64,000 nucleotides of DNA from contig NZ_QTJU01000001.1 of the NCBI RefSeq assembly GCF_003412455.1, positions 682,001 through 746,000 on the forward strand. The letters run 5' to 3'. The DNA is from Deminuibacter soli. Its GTDB lineage: Bacteria; Bacteroidota; Bacteroidia; Chitinophagales; Chitinophagaceae. Each line of letters begins with the position of its first letter. Within the stretch, counting starts at the first letter, position 1. The notes under the pieces are model-generated. The model had not been told where the DNA came from and ran no database searches. It saw nothing but the letters and a program-made list of their open reading frames with translations. This document shows, one piece after another, positions 50,606-58,637 of this stretch. A program made the position numbers and the translations under genes.

Positions 50606-52066
50606 ATGAACCCATTTATCCGATTTGTATTACACGAGCCAGCTAACCGGCGGTTATTGCTGAAAACATTGGTTGTAACACTGGCGCAATGGATAATTTT
50701 CAAACTGCTGTATCCTTATGCCGATTTTTTTTCTGATTCGTACAGCTATATTGAAGCCGCTGCATCACACGCAACCGTAAGCATCTGGCCTATCGGTTAT
50801 TCATGGTTTCTCAGCTTGCTGCACCAGGTGCATTATTCAGATACATTTGTGACCAGTGTGCAGTATTTTTTTCTTATTTGCAGTGCGCTGGTTTTCTTTT
50901 TCACGCTGCTGTATTTTTATCAGCCAGCCCAAAATACCATCCGTTTTATCTGGGTATTTTTTTTCTGTAACCCGCTGCTGTTATACCTCAGCAATTATAT
51001 TTCAAGCGACAGTTTGTTTACTGCTTTAAGCCTGTTATGGTTTACCCAGTTGTTATGGATTATACAACGCCCTGTATGGTACCAGACAATTACACAGGCC
51101 TTGTTGTTGCTCATTGCGTTTTGCGTGCGTTACAACGCCATGTACTACCCGTTGATAACCGCGGTGGCGCTGTTTGCCTCTGCCCTGCCTAAAGTTATTA
51201 AATGGGGCGCACTGGTGTTTAGTGTGCTGCTGCTTGCGCTGTTTGTAAACTATACCGGTGCTGAAGCCAAGCGGCTTACCGGCACCCGGCAGTTTTCGGT
51301 GTTCAGCGGGTGGCAACTGGCCAATAACGCGCTGTATGCTTACCCGCATGTAAAAGTTCCCTATCACATATTTGAAGGCAAGGCAAGCCTTTTTAACCGC
51401 AAAGTGGTAAAACCGTTTTTTGATACCTGCCACCCGGGCATAAAGGATATATCGCCAATGAACGGCGCGTTTTACATCCGCATGCCTTATGCACCTTTAA
51501 AACAGTACTACATTAAATACGTGCACGACAGCACGCCTGCCACCGATTTCCAGGCATGGGGCGGCGTATCGCCGGTATTTGCATCGTTTGGTAGTACGTT
51601 TATTAAAAATTACCCGGGCGCGTATATACAGCACTACATACTGCCCAACAGCGTAAACTATATGCTGCCGCCACTCGAAAAACTGGAAGTCTACAATCTC
51701 GGCCTGCCGCAGGTGTATTCCGAAGCCAGGTACTGGTTTCATTACAAAAGTGACAATGTGCATGCTGTTTCAGCCGGCTTGCAAGGCGTGTTGCTGTTTA
51801 TTTTTCCGCCCCTGTTCCTGGTGTTGAATGGTGCTTTTATTTTTTGCCTCACCGGCTTTATAAAAAAACGGAAGCTGATACCGCACACCCTGTGGTTATG
51901 TATCGTGCTCACAATGGTTTTGTTTGCAGCCAATGCCTCATTCAGCATCCTGGCTTCACCCATTGTTTTCAGGTACCAGGTTTTTACGATGATCGTGATT
52001 TTTGCTTTCAGTGCTATATTATCTGACCTGGCAGACAGCAGGCAAACAAAAACAGCTGCCGGATGA
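50606..52066 (+). CDS. Large integral membrane protein, possible GT-C glycosyltransferase
   Basis: The ATG at 50606 (MNPFIRFVLHEPANRR) gives 486 residues; the longer upstream frame lies inside the AraC gene. There are about ten membrane segments. Early loops contain DSYSYIEAA and PIGYSWFL, and SSDSLFTALSLLW follows, a layout like ArnT/PMT-type (GT-C) glycosyltransferases that use lipid-linked sugars. Around residues 220-390 there is a long soluble part. The evidence is patterned similarity only. Confidence 0.7.
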   Translation: MNPFIRFVLHEPANRRLLLKTLVVTLAQWIIFKLLYPYADFFSDSYSYIEAAASHATVSIWPIGYSWFLSLLHQVHYSDTFVTSVQYFFLICSALVFFFTLLYFYQPAQNTIRFIWVFFFCNPLLLYLSNYISSDSLFTALSLLWFTQLLWIIQRPVWYQTITQALLLLIAFCVRYNAMYYPLITAVALFASALPKVIKWGALVFSVLLLALFVNYTGAEAKRLTGTRQFSVFSGWQLANNALYAYPHVKVPYHIFEGKASLFNRKVVKPFFDTCHPGIKDISPMNGAFYIRMPYAPLKQYYIKYVHDSTPATDFQAWGGVSPVFASFGSTFIKNYPGAYIQHYILPNSVNYMLPPLEKLEVYNLGLPQVYSEARYWFHYKSDNVHAVSAGLQGVLLFIFPPLFLVLNGAFIFCLTGFIKKRKLIPHTLWLCIVLTMVLFAANASFSILASPIVFRYQVFTMIVIFAFSAILSDLADSRQTKTAAG

Positions 52067-52098
52067 TAACGACTGTGCCTGCGCCCATGAAGGTGCAA

Positions 52099-52461
52099 TT
52101 ACCAGCCGTTTTTGATATACAGGGCAGTTGTGCCGGATTGGCCTTCCACCAGGTGCAGGCCTTTTGCAGCGAGCGCCTGCGGCCAGTTAAGAATATGCAC
52201 CATATCGCCGCGCGCACTCACATTAATGTTAAGCACCAGGTCTATATTGCCTGCAATGCCGGTAGCGTCTATTACCTGGAGCGATTGTGTGGCAGTGATA
52301 ATGTATACCAATGCCGCTACAGGGCAGTTTACCAGCAACAGGCTTTCGGTTTCTTCATTAATACGCAGCACGGGTTCACCGCCGTGTGTAGCAAGCTGCA
52401 GCCTGGCAGATTCGCTGGCGGTAAGGTAATAACAGGGTTGAAGCACTTCACGAAGATCCAT
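52099..52461 (-). CDS. DUF3738-like small protein, copy 1
   Basis: This 120-residue soluble protein has no signal peptide. Its middle and end (LVNCPVAALVYII, VIDATGIAGNIDLVLNINV, WPQALAAKGLHLVEG) resemble the C-terminal half of DUF3738 (TIGR03435), which normally sits in exported TlpA-type proteins. It is the most divergent of three tandem paralogs (with 52529 and 53154). It is convergent with the membrane protein gene. Function unknown. Confidence 0.7.
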   Translation of the reverse strand: MDLREVLQPCYYLTASESARLQLATHGGEPVLRINEETESLLLVNCPVAALVYIITATQSLQVIDATGIAGNIDLVLNINVSARGDMVHILNWPQALAAKGLHLVEGQSGTTALYIKNGW

Positions 52462-52528
52462 GCTTAGCGTTTTCAGGTTTTCGGTGGGTGGGTAGCGTTA
52501 TTGGCAGGTAGTAAGGCAGATGGCGTTG

Positions 52529-52900
52529 TTACCATTCGGCGGCGTGGTCATCTTCTGTCACCAGCACCAGTTTTTCTATCTCGGCCTCCTGCAAATCAAG
52601 TCCGTTGGCGCGCAAGGCTTTTCGCCAGTGCTGCAACATCAGTTGCCGCGGTGCATTGAGGTTGATATGAAGTGTGATATCGATATTGCCCTTGATACCG
52701 GTTGCATCAATGATATTGTTGGGTTGCGTAAGATCGATGAGTTTGATGAACAGTTCCATCGGGTAATTGAGAATACTGATCTGGTCGCGTGAATACGAGC
52801 AATCAAGCAATCCGGCGCTCCCTTTGGTTTGCAGCTGTTCGCGGGCAGCAGCATTGGCTACCAGGCGGTAACAAGGTATTTTAATGGCATTCAGGCGCAT
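52529..52900 (-). CDS. DUF3738-like small protein, copy 2
   Basis: The start at the ATG at 52900 (MRLNAIKIPCYRLVANAAAREQLQTKG) gives 123 residues and aligns with copy 3; the longer frame from 52924 is less likely. Conserved landmarks are CYRLVAN, LNYPMELFIKLIDL, NIIDATGIKGNIDITLHIN and KALRANGLDLQEAEIEKLVLV. These are the closing motifs of DUF3738, without the thioredoxin or export parts usually found with it. It lies 67 bases from copy 1 on the same strand. Confidence 0.75.
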   Translation of the reverse strand: MRLNAIKIPCYRLVANAAAREQLQTKGSAGLLDCSYSRDQISILNYPMELFIKLIDLTQPNNIIDATGIKGNIDITLHINLNAPRQLMLQHWRKALRANGLDLQEAEIEKLVLVTEDDHAAEW

Positions 52901-53153
52901 GTTACAGTTATTAACTAAGTCCACAGAATGTTTCAGCGGGGCGTAAAGGTTAATGCAAGCGATATGGATTTACGATTTTAAAGGGGCGGGAAAAGAAAAT
53001 GAAGAGGGAAGCAAAGAATTGCGCCCCTCTTTTTAGCCTGCACCAACAGGCATTGACTAACATTATGCAACTAAACCAAAACCTCTGTTGCTGTAAGGCA
53101 CCGGAGGTGCGGCATTGCGCCTGTTAGTACAGGTGGTGGCTTTACCGGGTTGC

Positions 53154-53501
53154 TCATGCCTCCTCCTCCATTAATATGCCACGCTCTACCTCCATGCAAA
53201 TCAGGTCAAGCCCGTTTGCCCTGAGGGTAAGCTGCCAGTTACGCAGGCGTGAGAGTGGCAACGATACTATATCCAGGTCAATATTTCCCTCTATACGTGT
53301 TTCATTGATCACCGGGAGCTGAAGTGTTAACTCCATATCATTAATGAGTGCAGTTAAGGGATGATTGACCATTGTAAAACCTGCCTGGGCAGAAAAAAAG
53401 TTGATCGAACCAACCGGGCCTCCCTTCGTCCGCAGTTTTTCCCTTGCCTCGTCTGTTGCAACGAGTTTATAACACAGTATTTTCTTTACCTGAACACGCA
53501 T
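53154..53501 (-). CDS. DUF3738-like small protein, copy 3
   Basis: The ATG at 53501 (MRVQVKKILCYKLVATDEAREKLRTKGG) gives 115 residues and aligns from its first residue with copy 2. A longer frame from 53582 would add a hydrophobic stretch that the other copies lack. Landmarks are VNHPLTALINDMEL, INETRIEGNIDLDI and LTLRANGLDLICMEVERG. It is separated from copy 2 by 253 bases in which I see no other gene. Confidence 0.75.
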   Translation of the reverse strand: MRVQVKKILCYKLVATDEAREKLRTKGGPVGSINFFSAQAGFTMVNHPLTALINDMELTLQLPVINETRIEGNIDLDIVSLPLSRLRNWQLTLRANGLDLICMEVERGILMEEEA

Positions 53502-53707
53502 AAGGGTACATTGTTGAAACCAGAAGGATAATAGCAAGCCTAATCTACTACAAAGATCAATGCACTGTGAGTGCAAAAACACAACGAATAAAATGAACAG
53601 CGGGTGAATTGCTGCGCGGCTATAAAAACGGTTTTAGCAAAGCCGCACCTGCAAAATAGTCTGCCCCGGGGTACAGGAAATCACTTGTTGTGCTGATTAA
53701 ACTTGTA

Positions 53708-53715
53708 TACATTTG
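53708..53715 (+). promoter_or_regulatory. -7 promoter box of the anti-sigma-like gene
   Basis: TACATTTG fits TAnnTTTG and lies 27 bases before the ATG at 53743. The TTG within it is an in-frame start candidate for a longer protein, but a start inside the promoter box is unlikely. Confidence 0.55.
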
Positions 53716-53742
53716 ACCTATCCCCCCTTAAGCCCATTTTCA

Positions 53743-54141
53743 ATGCATGCAGAATTTGACATCGACGAATACCTCGCATCTGGTGTAGCCGCCAGGTATG
53801 CCCAAAACCTGCTGACGCAGGAGGAGTTAATGCTGTTTGAGCAGCGGTTTAGCCAATACCCCGAACTCCGCAATGCACTGCTGGCCGAACAACTGTCGCT
53901 GCTACAGCGTAAAATGAACAGCAGCGTAATACCTGCAGCCGCTATCTGGCAGCAGGTAGAGCAGGCCATGAGCCATTCTGCCAATCCTGTTCACCCGCTT
54001 TCTCCTGCCGCAACCACCATTCCCGTATCAGACCGCGATGAAGCCGGCCGTAAATTTAACCGGCAGCTGCTGTGGTTTATACTGATTACACTGGCACTCA
54101 CGGTTGTTATTGCCCTGCTTTACTTTTTTGTGCTGGTTTAA
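53743..54141 (+). CDS. Anti-sigma-like protein with one C-terminal membrane segment
   Basis: From the ATG at 53743 the protein has 132 residues. The N-terminal part (IDEYLASGVAARYAQNLLTQEELMLFEQRFSQYPELRNALLAEQLSLLQ) resembles the cytosolic domain of RskA-type anti-sigma factors. One membrane helix (LLWFILITLALTVVIALLYFFVLV) ends the protein, leaving no periplasmic sensor domain. It is convergent with the ECF sigma gene at 54298-54849, a possible partner. Confidence 0.7.
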   Translation: MHAEFDIDEYLASGVAARYAQNLLTQEELMLFEQRFSQYPELRNALLAEQLSLLQRKMNSSVIPAAAIWQQVEQAMSHSANPVHPLSPAATTIPVSDRDEAGRKFNRQLLWFILITLALTVVIALLYFFVLV

Positions 54142-54169
54142 AAAAGGGCAGCCCTGTTACAGGCTGCCC
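54139..54169 (-). terminator. Terminator of the ECF sigma gene
   Basis: GGGCAGCC pairs with GGCTGCCC over an 8-base loop. On the minus strand it is followed by T6, so it best fits transcripts from the ECF gene; it may also stop the anti-sigma-like gene. Confidence 0.75.
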
Positions 54170-54297
54170 GGGAACCCAGGACAAAAATGCGGCCCCTGCC
54201 CGTTAGGGGTAGGGAGTTATATGCTTATTTATTTTACCCGGTTGCCAAAGCAGCCATACTGATTAACCCAACGCTTTACCTGTGAGCCCGCTACCAG

Positions 54298-54849
54298 TTA
54301 ACGCAATGGCACCAGGCGTTTTTTCATGGAAGTAACTGCCAGCCGCAGATGCGTTTTTACTGAATTGATACTGATACCCATTGCCGCTGCGATGTCTGTT
54401 TTTTTACGTCGCTCCAGTATGTTTAACCTGAATGCCATGGCCTGTTGCGGTGGCAGCATTTTGTGCGCACGCTGTATAGCCCTGCCAATTTCAATATTTT
54501 CTGAAGGATTAACACTCTCCCATTCACATACAGTACCCCGATACTTTTGCAGCATTTCCGTTTGCCGTTTCCTGGAGCGGAGCATGTTGATGGATTCGTT
54601 GCGCACACTTCGGAAAAGAAATAATTTCAAACTGCTGTCTACATTCAGGTAATGTTTGCTACGCCAGAAACGCACCAGTACCTCCTGCACCACATCCTGC
54701 GCCTCATCCCTGCGCCCCAGCAATTGAAACGCCTCGAACAACAGTATGGGCAGGTAACGGTTATACAACATCCAGAATACGTCTTCCCTGTCGTTTTTCA
54801 AGTATTCAATCAACTGTTCATCACTGAGTGACTGCTTGCCTGATTGCAT
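54298..54849 (-). CDS. ECF RNA polymerase sigma factor
   Basis: The 183-residue sigma-70 family protein is intact, unlike the two sigma-like genes at 48.3-49.3 kb. Region 2 shows LLGRRDEAQDVVQEVLVRFWRSKHYLNVDSSLKLFLFRSVRNESINMLRSRKR, and region 4 shows LPPQQAMAFRLNILERRKKTDIAAAMGISINSVKTHLRLAVTSMKKRL. In Bacteroidota such sigmas often work with an adjacent anti-sigma; the only candidate here is the convergent gene at 53743. Confidence 0.93.
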   Translation of the reverse strand: MQSGKQSLSDEQLIEYLKNDREDVFWMLYNRYLPILLFEAFQLLGRRDEAQDVVQEVLVRFWRSKHYLNVDSSLKLFLFRSVRNESINMLRSRKRQTEMLQKYRGTVCEWESVNPSENIEIGRAIQRAHKMLPPQQAMAFRLNILERRKKTDIAAAMGISINSVKTHLRLAVTSMKKRLVPLR

Positions 54850-55491
54850 AAAATTTCAGCTGCCTGTTTTGTGTTAAAAATTATATACCGTACGCCGGTT
54901 TCTCTTTTCGTTGTAAAACAGAATAGATTGGATTGCTAAGCAATTGATACTTAGTAGAATTTTTCATGATAGGCAGTAAGTGTAGACAGGTACAGGAAAG
55001 TACCTTCATTACAACAGGTTACTGCATGCATTTACCATGAAGGTTATTGGATTATTTAGTTAGAATGGCTTCCGTTCACTACATTCAGGAGAATCGTAAT
55101 TGCTTGACACGCAGTTTGGGAAACCGCCGGAAGAATTATTATGCAGTAAAAGGCGCTGCACCTTGCTGCATCAGGACTGTTTTCGCCAGGTTTATTATCC
55201 GTACACAAACGTTTTGCAAACCTTCGGAATAACAAGCGCTTTTTCAAATGTATAAAGCAGTTCTTACATTGTCAAGTATTATTTTGATATATGTAAAATG
55301 ATCGCTCTAAGCAAGCTTTGTCAAATGACAGCAATATGACAGGCAAACTGTAACAAAAGGGCCTTTCTGCCGTTATTATTGCACGTATCCCGCACTGATT
55401 ACTGCTATTATCTGCCTTCTAACTGCCTCCGGGATACAACTCCAGCCAAACTAACATGAACATAATTTCTTAATGCAAAAACTGAAAAGTA
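54850..55491. other. 642-base gap without a supported gene
   Basis: The gap between the divergent ECF sigma and YkuD_2 genes is AT-rich. A short open frame exists on each strand near 55047-55247, but they overlap, lack family features and have codon patterns unlike the neighbours. The promoters of both flanking genes must lie here. I see no strong hairpin or repeat. Confidence 0.5.
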
Positions 55492-56250
55492 ATGGAAAAA
55501 CCCATGTTACATGCGTGGAGATGGATTGTGGCAATTTTTGTGTTATTCACTGCCTTTGGATTTTGTTTTGTGTACAACGAGCACACTACCGATAAACCTT
55601 TAACAAACACCCGGCAGGCATCCCAGCCTATTGCAACAGACAGCAGCGATGCTGTATTGTACACGGGCCTGCATCTCGATTCACTGGGTCTTAGCAAACA
55701 GGCTTTTGATAATGCCATGCATGGGTATAAAACCTTGCAGGCAGCAGGCAAACTGCAAAACGACCAGGTGTTGAGCATCGTGGATTTTAGCCTTCCTTCC
55801 TCACAAAAAAGGCTGTTTGTAATTGATCTGAAAAATGCACGCCTGTTATTTAACACGTACGTATCGCACGGCCGTGGTTCAGGTGCAGCATTGGCTACCG
55901 AGTTTTCGAACCAGGCCAATAGTTTTAAAAGCAGCCTGGGTTTTTATGTAACCGGCGATACCTATATAGGTCATCACGGTTATTCCTTACGCCTCAATGG
56001 CCAGGAAAAAGGCATCAACGACAATGCATTAAGCCGCGGTATTGTAATGCACAGTGCAGCTTACGTTGATTCGCGCATTGCAGCTGCACAGGGCTTTATC
56101 GGCCGCAGCCAGGGATGCCCTGCAATTCCTGCAAAAGAACATAAGGCAATTATTGCAGCCATACGAAATGGCAGCTGTTTATTTTTATACAGCGCTGATA
56201 AAAAATATGCAGCAAGCTCAACACTTGCACGCAGTAATAATGCGGCATAA
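55492..56250 (+). CDS. Murein L,D-transpeptidase catalytic domain family protein (YkuD_2), second copy
   Basis: The 252-residue protein has an N-terminal membrane anchor or uncleaved signal (WIVAIFVLFTAFGFCFVY) and the same YkuD_2 core as 37973-38776: LFVIDLKNARLLFNTYVSHGRGSG, SSLGFYVTGDTYIGHHGYSLRLNGQE, VMHSAAYVD and SQGCPAIP. The Gly after the active-site-region His (VMHG in the other copy) is Ser here. It is convergent with a YcbB-like transpeptidase gene. Confidence 0.9.
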   Translation: MEKPMLHAWRWIVAIFVLFTAFGFCFVYNEHTTDKPLTNTRQASQPIATDSSDAVLYTGLHLDSLGLSKQAFDNAMHGYKTLQAAGKLQNDQVLSIVDFSLPSSQKRLFVIDLKNARLLFNTYVSHGRGSGAALATEFSNQANSFKSSLGFYVTGDTYIGHHGYSLRLNGQEKGINDNALSRGIVMHSAAYVDSRIAAAQGFIGRSQGCPAIPAKEHKAIIAAIRNGSCLFLYSADKKYAASSTLARSNNAA

Positions 56251-56274
56251 AACCAGTACGGTTGCAGCTATATA

Positions 56275-56309
56275 AAGAGCGCGTCACAGCCTTGCCGTGA
56301 CGCGCTCTT
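56275..56309. terminator. Bidirectional terminator between two transpeptidase genes
   Basis: A perfect 13-base stem (AAGAGCGCGTCAC and its complement) with a 9-base loop separates two convergent genes. The T-runs are short. Confidence 0.75.
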
Positions 56310-56329
56310 GTATGTTATGAAAATCGTTG

Positions 56330-57952
56330 CTATTTTTCGGCCAGTGTGCTGTCTTTTGCAAGTGGGGTTGTAAACATCCGTGCAGCAAGCTTTGCATCAT
56401 GACCATAAATATCTGCCCTGAACTGCAACGTATTATTTTCATCCATCCATGCGGTATAGTAAGAGATCAGTACAGGCACAGGTTTCTTCAGCTCCACAAA
56501 TTTTTCCTTGCCGCTGTTCATGGCACTGTCAATGCGCTGTGGCGTCCATTTGGGCATATCCTGCAGTAAGTATTGCGCCATCTTCACCGGGTCTTCCAGG
56601 CGTATGCAACCATGACTGTATGCCCGGAAATCTTTTTTAAACAGGTCTTTCTCATTGGTATCATGGAAATAAATATTGAAGCTGTTCGGGAAAAGAAATT
56701 TCACTTTACCCAATGCATTCTGTTCGCCGGGTAACTGTCGTATCACCGGCAAACCATTTTGCTCACCCGTAATTTCCATGTGTTTTTCTTCCAGGTAATG
56801 TTTGTTCTTTTCCATGGAAGGCAATACCTCGTTGCGGATGATGCTCGGCGGCAAATTCCAGTACGGACTAAACACTATTTCGTTCAGGTTGCCTGAAAAC
56901 ATGGTTGTGCCATGCGCATCTTTACCCACTACCACGTTCATGTCAAAAGCCTTTTTGTTTCCCTCCCATACATGTAATTTAAACTCCGGAATGTTTACCA
57001 GTATCAGCCTGTCTTTCGGCGTGGCAGGCACCCAGCGCATGCGATGCATGTTTATCAGCAGCTGTTGAATGCGGCTGAGTACAGGCAGGTTCATTTCCTG
57101 CAGCAGGGCATTGCTTACTATGCCATCCGGTGTATGGCCATGTGTTTGCTGAAAAGATTTCACTGCATTCACCAGTGTATCGCTGAATACATCGCTGGTA
57201 TCATTCCCTGCCAGTTCACCGGTTGCTATGAGGCGTTTTTTAATAAGTGTTACCACTGTTGCATGTGTGCCTTTTACCAGCTTTTTGGGCACTGCAGGAA
57301 TAGTGTTCCAGCCGCCTTTGTGTGCAATGGCCACATATTTTTCAAGCTCTTTTTTTACGGCACTGTAGGTGTCGTTTACAGCAACATCATTCTTTTCTTT
57401 TGATTGAAGAATGGAATCGGCCATTTTCAATACATCCTGTTTTTGCAATGGAATAAACTGCTGAACTACGCTGGCTGCGCTGGTGTTGTACTGGTCATGT
57501 ACAAACTGTACAAAACGCCGGGTGAGTAACAATTCTGTTTTTACAAAAGAGGCATTGCCGGCTGAAACGCTGAGCGTATCTGATTGCATCAGCTCGTCTA
57601 CCCGGTCATCCAGTTTTTTGGCACTGCTGTCGGTAACAACCTTGTATAAACTGCGGAAACCATATGCCTGTTCGGTTAACCCATCGCTGGCAAACCAGGC
57701 AAATTGCAGGTTGCGCACATTATAGAAATTGCGGATGCCATTGGCGATGGTATCTGATACATGCTGCTGTGCAATAAATTGCTCAATTGCGGCACTATCT
57801 AGAAACAGGTCGCTGTAAGCATTTTGTGGCGTAATGGCCAGGTTGCGGGGCAGCAGTTGCTCTTTTTCATCAGCAACCGGCTGCTTTTGTTTGTTGTGGC
57901 AGCCTGCCAGCAGTAAAACCGGCAGCGCAATACGCAGGATCATGTTTTTCAT
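56330..57952 (-). CDS. L,D-transpeptidase, YcbB/LdtD-like lipoprotein
   Basis: The 540-residue protein has a lipobox (PVLLLAGC, Cys18) and an N-terminal scaffold domain. A peptidoglycan-binding repeat follows (about 250-290: DTLVNAVKSFQQTHGHTPDGIVSNALL). The YkuD catalytic domain has FSPYWNLPPSIIRNEVLPSM and the active-site motif YSHGCIRLEDP. This matches the LdtD/YcbB layout, whose members make 3-3 crosslinks between stem peptides. It should act in the periplasm and, as a lipoprotein, be membrane-bound. Confidence 0.93.
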   Translation of the reverse strand: MKNMILRIALPVLLLAGCHNKQKQPVADEKEQLLPRNLAITPQNAYSDLFLDSAAIEQFIAQQHVSDTIANGIRNFYNVRNLQFAWFASDGLTEQAYGFRSLYKVVTDSSAKKLDDRVDELMQSDTLSVSAGNASFVKTELLLTRRFVQFVHDQYNTSAASVVQQFIPLQKQDVLKMADSILQSKEKNDVAVNDTYSAVKKELEKYVAIAHKGGWNTIPAVPKKLVKGTHATVVTLIKKRLIATGELAGNDTSDVFSDTLVNAVKSFQQTHGHTPDGIVSNALLQEMNLPVLSRIQQLLINMHRMRWVPATPKDRLILVNIPEFKLHVWEGNKKAFDMNVVVGKDAHGTTMFSGNLNEIVFSPYWNLPPSIIRNEVLPSMEKNKHYLEEKHMEITGEQNGLPVIRQLPGEQNALGKVKFLFPNSFNIYFHDTNEKDLFKKDFRAYSHGCIRLEDPVKMAQYLLQDMPKWTPQRIDSAMNSGKEKFVELKKPVPVLISYYTAWMDENNTLQFRADIYGHDAKLAARMFTTPLAKDSTLAEK

Positions 57953-58032
57953 ACCTGGTATATTTCAAAACACATGCCCGGACGCAGAAGAACTTTAGTG
58001 CGCTACGGCGAAATACACTTTATCAGGCAAAT

Positions 58033-58058
58033 AAAAAAGCCACCCGAAAGAGTGGCTT
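58033..58058 (-). terminator. Terminator of tRNA-Asn
   Basis: On the minus strand AAGCCAC pairs with GTGGCTT over an 8-base loop and continues into T6. It lies 11 bases after the 3' end of the tRNA. Confidence 0.85.
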
Positions 58059-58068
58059 AATTTTTTCG

Positions 58069-58142
58069 CTCCCGAAACAGGACTTGAACCTGTGACCCTC
58101 TGATTAACAGTCAGATGCTCTAACCAACTGAGCTATTCGGGA
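58069..58142 (-). tRNA. tRNA-Asn (GTT)
   Basis: The 74 bases fold as a cloverleaf. The acceptor stem is TCCCGAA/TTCGGGA with discriminator G, the D-arm includes AGCTCAGTTGGTTAGAGC, and the anticodon stem-loop CTGACTGTTAATCAG has anticodon GTT. The T-arm has GGTTCAAGTCC. CCA is not encoded. It is a single tRNA between a transpeptidase gene and the Rieske gene. Confidence 0.97.
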
Positions 58143-58241
58143 ATCCTTTTTACCGCTGAAACAACTGTTGTTGTATCGTTGGGGTTGCAAAAATAGGAAG
58201 TTTTATATTACTACCAAATTATGCAGAACTTTTTTTAAAAA

Positions 58242-58595
58242 TTATATCCAGCCAAATAATCCGGATGCCTCGAATCCAATGTACACGCCATCTTCACGCT
58301 CTTCTACTGCAAAAGTTTTTAAATAATATCCTTCGCCACTTACATTACGTCCATTCTTTAAACTGAATTTATAACGGTGTAACGGGCATACTACATTACC
58401 TGTTGCATCTATAAAGCCGTCTGCCATTATACCGCCTGCATGCGGGCATTTATACGCTACTGCATACAATGTTTCCCCATGCTGCACCAGTGTCATTGTT
58501 TTACCGCCTGCTTCTACTATCGCCATGTCGTTGCTTTGCCATGCAATAGCCGCACGCGAATCGGCCAGCTTGTGCCAGTTTATTTTTTTGCTCAT
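58242..58595 (-). CDS. Rieske-type [2Fe-2S] protein
   Basis: The 117-residue soluble protein has both cluster-binding boxes, CPHAGG and CPLHRYKF (C-x-H and C-x2-H). This is typical of small Rieske ferredoxins or of NirD-like subunits. No oxygenase or reductase partner lies nearby, so its redox partner is unknown. It lies 42 bases downstream of hflX on the same strand and may be co-transcribed. Confidence 0.93.
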   Translation of the reverse strand: MSKKINWHKLADSRAAIAWQSNDMAIVEAGGKTMTLVQHGETLYAVAYKCPHAGGIMADGFIDATGNVVCPLHRYKFSLKNGRNVSGEGYYLKTFAVEEREDGVYIGFEASGLFGWI

Positions 58596-58637
58596 GAATG
58601 TTCAATGAAAATTGACTGCTGCCAGCTTGTATAAAAA

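Noticed and set aside
55047-55247. Short frames on both strands in the 642-base gap
   Set aside because: They overlap each other, match no family and have unusual amino acid composition; no promoter box supports them.
38916-55430. Shared 13-mer TTCTAACTGCCTC upstream of both YkuD_2 genes
   Set aside because: The two copies have opposite orientation relative to the genes, and 13-base repeats are expected by chance in 64 kb.
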